From Gyrodactylus bullatarudis (taxonomy: Eukaryota; Platyhelminthes; Monogenea; Gyrodactylidea; Gyrodactylidae): 64,000 bases of DNA. This document shows positions 37,601 to 49,600 of the stretch, piece after piece (positions within the stretch are counted from its first letter, which is position 1; each line of letters begins with the position of its first letter). Where the stretch lies: positions 244,185 to 308,184 of the forward strand of contig SSNU01000015.1 of assembly GCA_012064415.1 (NCBI GenBank), in the 5' to 3' direction. The notes under the pieces are model-generated. The model saw nothing but the letters and a program-made list of their open reading frames with translations, did no database searches and had not been told where the DNA came from. The position numbers and the translations under genes were made by a program.

Positions 37601-40600
37601 ACAAGAGAGAAAAATAATCAAACCAAGGAAATAATGGTATTACAAAACTACCATAGTTACCAAATACTATTTCCTAATAGGGAGAGATGATAAAGTAATT
37701 TTATTATGAACAATGTTCATTGAACATTTTAAAGGTATACATAGGTGCATTACAATGAGAAAATTTCCTCAGATTGGGATTGGATAAAAACATGTTTAGT
37801 CTTTAACAAGTTCGAATTCTTGTTAAAAGAATCGAGATTTTTGTAAAATTGTAAGATTACAGCATTAGTAGAGAAAATGGTCGAGAAATCGAAGGAGTCT
37901 CTATCGATAAACTCTGAAATTTGAAAAATAGTTTTTTTACAAAGAAAGAAAATTTTGATAGACCAAGTTTTCCACCATATGTGAAGGAAGATGAACAAGG
38001 CTTAATCGATAATTTGATACTTTTAACATTTGGCCTTCATATTGGAGAAAATGAAAGACAACCAATAAGCTAACTAATTACCACCTTTTTAATGAAGCGA
38101 TCTTTCATTTTTTTGTTGAATAAAACTACTTTTGAGTAGTAGTAGTCACTTACAAGAACTTTTAAAAGTCGTTGATAAATTATTTATAACAACTCTGTTC
38201 TGATATACAGCATAGAGTTGAATAGTTTATTAATCTCAAACTTGGTTTCAACTAATATTGAGTTGAACAGTGAACTTGATTAAAATTCAAATTGAAATAC
38301 GTTGGGTAACATCTCTCTTACAAATACCATGAATTAGTTTTCTAAAAATCGAATAATAGACATCATACGAAATCTATCAAATAGCTGACGAGAAAATATG
38401 ATTAAAAAATGTTTATAAGAATGGGAATAATACAGAAATCCGGCCAAGTTTCGGAGAGCAACAATCAATTTAGCAAATTTCTTTATCAATGTTGAAACTG
38501 AATCAAATTTTAATCTCATCTTATTAGAGAGGCTGTTAAAATCATTGGGAAGAAAGGATAATTTTCCATGTAAACTATTGATTAGAATAATGTTGCGTTT
38601 CTCCTTTTAGTTATTCGTTATTATTTTGAAAAATAATTATCAATGGAACAAAAAAAGATGTGGACCTTGAGTTGAAAATGTCAGGATATTTAAAAGTTTT
38701 ACATTAGAATAAGAATTGAATTAGATAACCAAAATTTCCCTGTAAAAAATGTTTTGATCCGAAATCAACAAGAATTTCAAATAGAATTGATGTCACATAA
38801 ATAAACTTATTGAATCATTTATTATTTCTTTCAGAGTATTTAATAATCGGTTACAAGGTTAAAACAGTAACTGTATGATGTAATTTGGCATAAAAATTTT
38901 ATGAGATATCATTCTCTACATTTAAAATCGATGAGATGAATTTTATATTTTATGATTTCGTCATTTGATTCTTTAAAAAAAAGATTCTAGTGATTTGTTT
39001 TCATGCCTTTTGCTAAGCGGGAGTTGATCTTTAATCTAGATAAATACCCTCACCAGTGTCCACCAAAACCCTCTCAATGGGTTGGGGGATTAAAATTTAT
39101 GAATAGTTTTAGAGAAAGTTCTCACTTGATTTGGGAAGATTGTTGAAATTAGTTAGATGATATTTCCTCCGAAGCGGTCTCTCTGAAGATGGACAATTAT
39201 CCTGATTGTTAATTACAAAAATCTTTTGGTCTCCTCCACTGCTTCCACTATTGTTACCCAAATGTCGTATTGGGAATGAATTTTTGGTCGAGTTTGCATA
39301 GATACTTGAATTTTCAATGACCCTTTGATAACGATTTAAGTCACTGGGCAATATTAGATCACCTGGAAAAAAGAGATGATAAAAATTTGAAATTCTATTA
39401 AACACTAAATTTGTATTTCATTAGGAATTGATTACGATGATTTAAAAACAATTCTGTCATTGTGAAAATACAGAATCGAAACAAAAGTGAATTTCCAAAC
39501 CGTAATCTTGGCAGTTTCTTAGAAATATTTTCTACAACCAATAATCAATGATTGAATGCATAATATCTATAGTTCTTTAGATCTACGAGACTTGTGTGTA
39601 TCAAAAATAGATTTATCAATATGAGCTTTCTTGAAATTATCATTCCACTGCTTCTCAAATTATCTCAAAAAAAACTAATGATTAGAGTGTAGAGCAGTAT
39701 GATTATTGAAAAAAATTGATAAAAGAAGCTGGAGAGTGAAATAGAATGGATGAGAGACAAGTCCTTGATAACCCTTGGTAACCTGCCTAGTAGTAAGTAA
39801 TACGATATTATCCAAGAGTACACTTTTGTATTTAGAAAATTGTTTACTTGCTTTGAAACTACATGACGATGTTCTCTGCACATGTGATATTGAATGAATG
39901 TATTTTTATTGATACCAGTTTCTTTTTCACTACATCTCACATGATATATATTTGACAAGGCGGAAAAAAAGACAAAATGATCTACCTTTTACTGAAGTCA
40001 AAAGAGAATCTGATGATTTAATTGGATAATGGATAAAAATACAGGAAATTTGGAATCAAGGGGATAAATGATCCTTTTAAAAGTTCTTAAAATCAATTTT
40101 TATAGAAATTTTTTATAAAATTTACATTACAAGTAAGGATCTTTATTACTGGCATACTCATCAGTTTGATACGTATCTACCTCTTCTCGTCTTTTCTTCC
40201 ATGGATAAAAACTCAAATCATAATAATAATTGGAAAATTCAAAGATTGTAAAAATAACTTTTTGTCCAAATAGCCAGAACTGAGACAATATAAAAACTGG
40301 ATTTTATTTTAAAATCTTATTCAATGGATGGGGAAGCATTAGTTGACTTGTTGGTCAAGAACTAGACGAGTAATCCATCTCGTGTCAAAAAACTCACTGT
40401 GCACTCTTTGGGAAATATTTAGGAAAATATTTATTGCGAGATCACATTTTATGCCGAACATTCCACGTTCACAAAATGGAACAGATTGGAATTGATTTTA
40501 TTGAAATGAATTTCAGTCAAGATTCACATTGTCGACCACGTTAAAATGTCAAAATAAATGAAAATAATATTTTTATGTTTAGTAAAACAAAACACGTTTC

Positions 40601-43600
40601 ATTGGTTTTTTTCCTCAAAACAAAGTTGCGTCTCTGAATTTATTTAAAATACGTTGCTATAATAATAATTTTAATACCTTATAACTTTGAGCCCTAATTG
40701 TGATTATAGAAAAATTTATTTCCGAATCAGTAAAAAATGATCTAAAATTAGTTTTATAATAAAATTTTTTGAAACTTGGGTAAATATTTGAATTCTCAGC
40801 CATGGTCATCCAAACGTTTCGACGGTGATTGTCTTCACACGCCTTCTTCAGTGGTACGACAAGTTTATCTATATACTTTAATGATTTCATCCCTATCAGT
40901 TTTGTCCAATCAGATGAGAGAATAGAATAATATAAGAGGCTGACCTATGATAATAAAGTATTGATAATCAGAAGTGAAAAGGGGATATAATTTTTCATAA
41001 GATTTAATTTAACTTCCTTCTTTTGCCAAAAAGTTGAATCCAACTCTGCTCACTTCACCAACATTTCTATTAAAAGTATCATTATTGCCAAGAGCTTCAT
41101 GAATTAACCTCTTTCTAAAGTTTTTTTGTACACTAAAAATTTTAACCTCCTCAAAATTTATTTTATGCCCATTATTGTTAAGAATATGTTGAAAAACATG
41201 AGAATTATTATCATTTCTTAAAATACTGTTTTTATCTTGATAATGATAATAAGTTTTTGATAAACTTGTCGTACCACTGAAGAAGGCGTGTGAAGACAGT
41301 CACCGTCGAAACGTTTGTATGACCATGGCTGAGAATTCAAAAATTTACCTAAGTTTCAATAAATTTTATAAGAAAAATTTATTGTTTTGAATGGTTTTCA
41401 GAGCAGAGGGAATAGCTAGTTAAAATAAGCATTTTAATACTTTTTGAGGCTTTACACTGTAATAATCAGACAATAGATGTATTCCTCACACTCTTAAGAG
41501 TATGAGCACACTCAACCCCATTGGTCAATCTTGGATGAATAATTGCTACTGGTTGGAATTCATAGTGTTCCTTAAACATTTTTTTATATATAAAAATAAA
41601 TTTATCCAAAGTCGGGGTTTGGTCTGAAGAGAACCGACGAAAATAAAGCTTTATTCAACAATAATCTTTCGTTCGTTCCTAACACTAGCATGACTTCGAG
41701 TCAGCAAGCTCAAAATATTTTTTGAGGAAATCGGGCAACTCTTGTCTTCAAATACATTTCATTCTGAACTACATGTTTATACAGCAATTATTGAATTGGA
41801 CTTGTTAGAATTGAAAGATCAATGCCTAAGACGTATTTTTCTGATCAGAAAGTGGTATAATTCCTAAAACATTATGCATCATTATTTGATAATATCTACT
41901 CTTTTCATTTTTATCAGAGCATTTTATCATTCAATCTCTGTCACTGTAAGTCATGTGTGTGAGTGTGAAAAAAGGAGTATTCAAATGCTAAAATTCTTTT
42001 ACTGATACGAGAGAGAGAGAGACTGTCAAAGTAAATCCGCTTATTTCATCCAACATCTAATGTGATGTCGTGTAAAAATAAATAATAATAATAATAATAA
42101 CAATATTAATTAATATTATACAGAATTATTATTGAATAGAAACTTTCTATAAAAGACATTAGTTATTTCACATGTTTCATTAGTAATAATATGATAGCGA
42201 AGTAAGCCTACTGTAATTAAATACATTACATATTCATTCAAGTCACATGAATAATCAGGTTTTTACGTGATGATAACCATCATTAACCATTAGTGTGTAG
42301 GTTGATCGGAGAAATTTTTTTCAGCGTTTACAAATATTTATTTCGAGTTTATATTTCATTTAAAGTAAGGATAGTTGTCATGACGATGAGAATTTACTAC
42401 AAAAAATCCAATTTTTTTACTGGAAAGTCTGGAATAAACTTTTTTTGTTGGTTTCATAATGAAATCAGGCTAAAAGTTGCTAGAATAATGAAAATTAGAC
42501 AAAAATTCAATCTGGTTAAATTTAGGACATTTTTTGATTACTGAACACATTTGCGATTTTGAAGATTAAATGTGATCATTAAATACTGAGACATTTGAGA
42601 TCAAATTTAGACAAAAAATTCGTCATTTTCAAGAAACAATTTCGTTCGATTCGCTATAATTATGACGAATTTCTGTGAACCTCTTTGACCATAACTTTCG
42701 AAAATTTTGTCTAATTTTGATCTCAGCAATTAACCGCTCCCACTGTCTGAAATCAACAAAAATCTTGTGGTAAAACTTTGAATAAGTGGAAATTTCGCAC
42801 ATTTTCGAAATTCAAAAAATCGGTCTAATTTTTACCAGATCAAAACGAAATAAATCGAGTTTTTGAAATTGACAAAAAATATTCGTTCCAAACTCTAGCA
42901 TGACTAGAGGTTAAATTCAATGAAATACTCATATTTGCCAGATTAGATTCTATTAACTGCTTTTAAAATTTAGAATTCCATTCCAAATTAATTGCCGAAG
43001 GAGTTTTTGATGAAAAAATTCTGATTTAGTTTATGATATGATTTCTCATATTCACATGAATTATATAGCCTTGTGTCAAAATCCCTAATGAGTTTTCAAT
43101 TAGAATATTTTTAAATCTCCCTTGCATTATTTAATTTTGTCTGTAAAAAACTCATAAAAATTCTTTTTTTCCCGACAAATGAGTGAGTGATTAGTTTAAT
43201 TTTTATTTCTCGTTGAGAAAAGAATTTACGAAACATGGGCAAGTCAGTTACACATGAATAATTCAACAAGTTCCTCAGGAAATCTAGATTTTAATAGCAA
43301 GAACTAGTTCTCTTGGACTTTTAACTTAAAGGAATAGTCTGTTTTTTATGATAGAAATGAATAACTAAACTTGATGTCCATACAAATACACCAGGCATGC
43401 TAACAGAGAAGAAATAATGTTAACAAAATATTGAGTTGTATTTTGATCAAAAGACTACAAACGAAACATTGTTCAAGTCTTGATATAAATGTGTGTAAAC
43501 TAAAAGAGTAGCCAAATAAGTCAACCGAGATAATAGATGGTATTAAATTTAGTCATCGACTTTCAAATCAACTATTTTGCAAGAGTCTGTAAACTAAAAA

Positions 43601-46600
43601 CTTTATTCGTTCGAATCTAATCAATCTTAATTTTTGAGAAATTTACTGCATCTTTATTTCAGTTAATTCATAGGACAGAAAATCTCGAAGCTGCCTTGTG
43701 TTTAAGCTTTGGGATTTATTGAAATACATATAGAATAACGCGAGGAAGTTATCAACGTAAAATATTGAAAAAAACATAATGTTGACATATTACACAGAAA
43801 TATTGATGTATTTCCCCAAAGAGATTTTATTCGTTTCACGTACCAGGAAAAGAGAGCGAACTTTAAGAATGATAATTTTACTTTTATTCTACCCCGAGTT
43901 TTTTCAAGGGAGGAAGGAAAGGAGACAGAATTCATCCCTTTTATCACCATCATCATCAGTAGTTTCATGTCTGAGAATTTACTTTTTATTTTCAGAAAGT
44001 AAATTGAACACAAAGAGGAACTGTTTTCACGAGGCTTATTGGGCATTCAGTAGGAGTAGTAGGAGTAGGGGGTAGTGGTGGTGATTTGTACCTATACCAA
44101 GGATGAAAAAAAACTATGAAGAAAATTATGTAAATACTTGAATGTCAGCAGAAGAGATGCAAAATACATTCCTATCTTGTAATCCAAACTGGGAAATTTG
44201 CAGGTCTGGTTTCATACTGGAGTGTGTTGGATTAGATTCTTCTTCTGGGTAAAAGGTTTGCAAGTCCTTCTATGATCTTATCTATAGTCGCGAAAGAGTC
44301 TTTATTTACTTTTTTTCTCAAACCTCCAAACGGATGTCGGGAATTCTCAGTTAATTCACACCAATCTATTTTATAATTATTTAAATTATAATTTACGCTA
44401 AACGAAAATCTTGTTGAAAAGTCTATATATATATTTTGAAACGAAACAGAAGAAGAATACAGTAAATTCTAGATTTTTTACTCCTTGGTAAGACTTGAAA
44501 ATGAACAAGGCTTCATGACCTAGTTCTTTGTGGAAAGAAAGCTAGATTTTTCGATGAATTTGGCAATTTATGATTCTTACAAAAATCCCATATTTTTTAT
44601 CAAGGACTCAAACAGCATAAAAGTTTATACTCTAACCGTTAAAAAGAGAAAAATTCAAAAAAAAGATTGAGACGTTATTAATTTCTAGTCTGCGAAATTG
44701 TCCATTTTTCTTTGAGTTAAAAATATTTGTTGATTTCAAGGTCTGAGAGGAAAAAATCGTTATTTTTCAGGATCATCAATAGACAAAATGAAGAAAATTG
44801 TTGATGATATTTTATAAAATTTAAAATGTCTCTTTTTTTCTTAAATCAGTAAAAAGTGAGATCTTGTTAAAAAATGAGATTTTTGTCCTAAATTCGCAAA
44901 TTCATCGAGAATAGCTGTACATCTCAGCGAGTATTGAGACATGAGATGAAACATGAAATCATTTCAATTTCAAGGTAGTTAGATCATGCTTTTGGTTATA
45001 TTATGTATATGAAAATCGTGTGCAGATATGACTGATATGAGTGAAGAATGCAAGACAAAGAAACACCGAAATATATTGAGCATACCTCGGATATAACTTA
45101 CCAGCAATGCCACAAAGATGTTCTGATCAAATAATAATACACTGAATAAGTCAAAGTTTCGGTAGCTTAGCTAACAAGAGTGAAGAAACCAAGACAAGAA
45201 TAGGTCCAATTTTGAGATGGTTTAACTACTTATTATTAAAGTCGGTTAATATGAAGTTGGGAATCTATTATTTTTACAGAGATCTCGATTTTTCATGAAG
45301 AATACAAATCCTACTCATGTTGTCCACTTTTACCATTTGAAGAAAAAAATTATTTTTATGAAAAATATGGTCATTCTTCAAATTCCCATTTGGCGCCAAA
45401 ATCCCATTTTTTCGAACTTTGAGCTGAAAATTTTTGTTGATTTTAAAGTAGAGAATCTCTTTTGGAATTTGAAAAATGGCCATATTTTTCATAAAAATAA
45501 TTTTTTTTCAGACTTTTTTTCTTCAACTGGTAAAAGTGGACAAAATGAGTAGGATTCGAAAAAAAACCTTAATAAAATTCGTATTCTTGATGAAAAAATC
45601 GAGATTTCTGTATAAGGGGAGTAAATTAGCGATTTTTTTTCTTTCAATTCTTCTTCTCACTAGATTAAGTAAGTCTTTTCCTTTACTCAGGTATTCCTCA
45701 ACAATAAAATTATTTGATAGGTTTTTGAATGCGAACAAATAAAATTTTTGTAATTGAATTAAAAAATTCAAAGAAACAATTCGTACAGCTCTAATTACAT
45801 TATAAATCTGTTATTCCTGAATAAATGGAGAATCTCAAGTATTTAGAAAAACAGGTAAACAGCTGTCATCATTTTCATCAATAGAAAAATGAATATAAAA
45901 CCAATCCAAAGATAAAGAATGTGAATTTAAAAAATTATAGAGCGTTTTCTTTTTTTTCTTTAAAGCTAGTTTATATGAAGTTGGTTGATCTATGATTTTT
46001 ACAGTAATTTCAATATTTTTATCAAGAATACGAATTTTATTAAGGTTTTTTTTCGAATCCTACTCATTTTGTCCACTTTTACCAGTTGAAGAAAAAAAAT
46101 CTGAAAAAAAATTATTTTTATGAAAATTATGGCCATTTTTCAAAATCCCATTTGAACCGAAAATTTTTATTGATTTGAAAGTGGGGGGCTGATCAAAAGG
46201 GGTTTTTCAGGATCCAAATTAGACAAGAAAATCAATTCAACTAAATCTAATCTGATACATAACCTCATTACCGTTTGGGAGCGGAGTTTCGATATTTTGA
46301 TCATTTTCACTACTTGAAAATCAATGAAATTTCGATAATTCAAAATCTCTCGAAAATAGGGTAACTGTCGGTAATTTGACGGTGCTAGTCAGCTTTCTTG
46401 TCTAATCTTGATCCTAAAAAACCTCTTTTGATCAACCTCCAACTTTCAAATCAATAAAAATTTTCGGTTCAAAGTTCGAAAAATAGGATTTTGGCACCAA
46501 ATGGGAATTTGAAAAATGGCCATATTTTACATAAAAATAATGTTTTTCTTCAAATGGTAAAAGTGGACAACATGAGTAGGATTCGTATTCTTGATGAAAA

Positions 46601-49600
46601 TATTGAGATTTCTGTAAAAATCATAGATTCCCAACTTCATATCAACCAACTTTAGATAAAATAGGGGCTTTAATTTTTATCGTTTGATATACACCAAGTG
46701 TCATCTTACAAAATTTCTAGATATCTTGTATATCTAGAGATGTACAGTTGTGGGATGAATCTAAAATTTTGTGTGTCTTTCATATTAATAATCAATACTT
46801 TGTTCTGTTCGCTACTAAGAAAATTAACTATTAAATATTCCCATTAATTTGACAATTGATTTAGATTTAAATATCAATTTAAACCTAATTCTAATACTAT
46901 ATTCCGAATTCGTATCAAGTTAGCCTGTATTTTATTTGAAAAGTGTACAATGAATAAACTTTCTTAAATGTTAGATTTGAACGAAAACAGACAGAAAATA
47001 CCAGGTTTCTTCAATAAATAGCAGGAGTAGAGAGAAAATGTGAATTTGAAATTTTGATATTTTCACTAATCATCCAAAGCCTTGAGGGATATCAACTTTC
47101 TGAATGATGGCTTGAATTTTCTCAAAAGGCCAATGTGTAATATTTTATTATCTAAATTTTGAACCAACACCAGAAGAAGATGAGGACATGTATTCGACAT
47201 ACTTTGTCATTTCAAGCTGTTTTTATCAGGTTAATCTAAATGTTTTTTATTCTAATCTTGATTTTAATTTTCCTTTTAATTTTACATTATCAGAGTTATT
47301 ACTCTAATAATTCTGATAATTATAAAAATACTTATTTGTTTAAAAAATACTAAACCTTTATCTTGTACTTTTCTACAGATAGACTAATATAACATAGTCA
47401 GGTAGCAAGGGAACAACGTTAAAGTCAATTTTATTATCTGTTGGTAAAGGCGATGAGCAGAAATAATTATTTTGAAAAAACAAAATATTTCAACTAATCA
47501 GATTCTAAAAATATTTCATGTTTTTTATCTCATTTATGCATATGATTGAGAGCCCTCTATAATTTTCAATGTGCTAGCTAGATTCTCAGAGGAAAGACAA
47601 AAATATATCATTCAAAAATATCCCTGGGATAGTTGGAATTTTGAAAGAAACACCTTGACATTCTGTTATAGCTGCAAAAAAATGATACAAATCACCATAT
47701 TTTGAATTAAAATATCAGTAGAGAGAAATGAATTTTCAATTCTTCAAGAGTAAACATTCTAAAGAGATGCTGAAATTAAAATTCATCATCGACCTGAATT
47801 TTTGTAAATTAATCGTTTGAATGGTCCCTTTCCTTTGATCTTCAACCGATTGATCCCACAAATTCAGAATTTTTCGTCAATCAAAGTGGAAGGGGTTTTT
47901 AAATAACTCACTGCCTACAAATTAATGTTTCTGGTATTTTCAGATTAATTTTTCTGGTGTAATTTAGAAGAAATGAATGTAACCTAGCAACTGGTTAGGA
48001 TTTGTTACAATCAAAGTATTTTTTGCAACTCAAGTGGAGACCTTGAAAAATATATTTTAGCAAGTTGTTTTTAGACAAATTTTGCAAACTTTTTCTACTG
48101 TCAATTGTAAAATTACGAAAGTTTCTCAAAAGCCTACATGATTCAAGTTTTAATCAGACATTAAAAAAAAAACTTTGATGTGAGATTTATTCGGTTAAAA
48201 TGATCAATACAGACCACTTCCGCATTTATATCGATTTTCAAATTCTGGTAATATTTGTGTATTCGGCTAAAAACCTTAAAATGAAGAGGGGTTCTCTTTT
48301 GAATTCAGCTAAACTTTTGACCTAAAAACTTGACAAGGTCTAGATTCAAAATATGGCCTAATTTTTGCTTGAATTTTTCCCCAAAATTTTTTTTTCATGT
48401 GTAAAATTGATAAACAGATATTACTATAGAAATTGGCGCCAAAGTCTTTATGAACAAATCAAATGTAAATAGTAAACTAATGTTGAAGAAATAAATTAAA
48501 AGATGATGTTAATTCAAGAAAAAACTCTTTTGTAGATGAATAAACTGTAAGAAAAAATAATCACTCCAATTAACGGACAAAGATATGATTAAAAACATCC
48601 AATACGTTCAAATGTATTTTTTTCAAGTATATTCCTTTTTGGCTTGTAGCATCAGAAATAAGGTGCATTATAAAATGTGAACAAATGTAAAGAACTACGG
48701 CTTAAAACTAATTTAATGAACGAACAGAACAAAAAAGAATTGAAATTTTGAAGTCAGAAAAAAATTCTACTCAAATGTACAGAAATGAATATAATATTTA
48801 ACTTTCTAAGATCTCGCAAGAAGAATGGTATGCTCAAACAGTTTACCGAAACCAAAATTTGGCGTAGAATTGAAAAAGAAAAAATTGATGATATTTTTGA
48901 TTTTAATGAATAAATTTATTTATTTTTACATAAAAATGTGGTATGTTCATAGCCTAGAGTTGGTGAGAAGTGGAAGAAAAGGACACTCATTTGGGTCCCG
49001 AAAAAATCAAAAAAGAAAATTTTTTGGTATATTCCCTAATCAGACAACTCCTAATTGGATGGATATGTTCATACTAGATAACTTCTATAGAAAGTCCAAG
49101 AAAGTAATTAGAACAATACGGTTTATTTAAACTCTCGCCTAGAAATAAGTTAAATAGAAGCCAAACAGATCAGAGGGAGTTTTCAAGAAATTAAAATGTA
49201 GGTTTAGATAAAAATTTCCCTGTCGTAAAAGACCGAGGGATGAAAAGTAAATGTTAACTCCCCCTCAAAACGGAGCATTATTGGCGATTCAAAAAGGGTC
49301 AGAGATAGATATGCAGATTGTTTTTTTTACAGGTGTGAATTCAGAGATGCTCGAGGCACATGTTTTCCTGCCAATTTTCCTATATTTCATTCTTTGATAA
49401 AATGAATCCAAAGTTTAACTTTAAATGTTCTATATATGCTGGTGAAAAAAAAGATACAAATGTCATTAGAAGACATTTTGGTGTCTAAGAATACTAATAA
49501 TTAACATTTTGAAGAAGAAGACGCTTCTCTATATTCAGTGTTTTTGTGGTGAATAGAACATGATGAAGAGAGAATCAGATATCTTGATCATTTATTTACA

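Larger units (their letters stand above)
40640..41450. mobile_element. Penelope-like fragment between inverted terminal repeats
   Basis: The arms, about 40660-40885 and 41255-41450, are inverted copies, both including CTGAAGAAGGCGTGTGAAGA and CATGGCTGAGAATTC. Between them the minus strand at about 41010-41235 reads HVFQHILNNNGHKINFEEVK, IFSVQKNFRKRLIHEALGNN, FNRNVGEVSRVGFNFLA. This matches the C-terminal tail of Penelope endonuclease domains (HxxxxxGHxxxF...RxIxEA...NR). The outer 41390-41450 also matches 62140-62205. Confidence 0.6.

Noticed and set aside
43702..44075. Overlapping frames on opposite strands (114 and 98 codons)
   Set aside because: Opposite-strand overlap without family resemblance or splice context, in the middle of a large intron.
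45274..45771. Four overlapping frames around 45.3-45.8 kb
   Set aside because: They follow from the family B palindrome and its AT-rich arms.
48825..49130. 101-codon plus-strand frame
   Set aside because: Lys/Phe-rich, no recognisable motif, in an 11-kb intron. It could be a transposon scrap, but I cannot show it.
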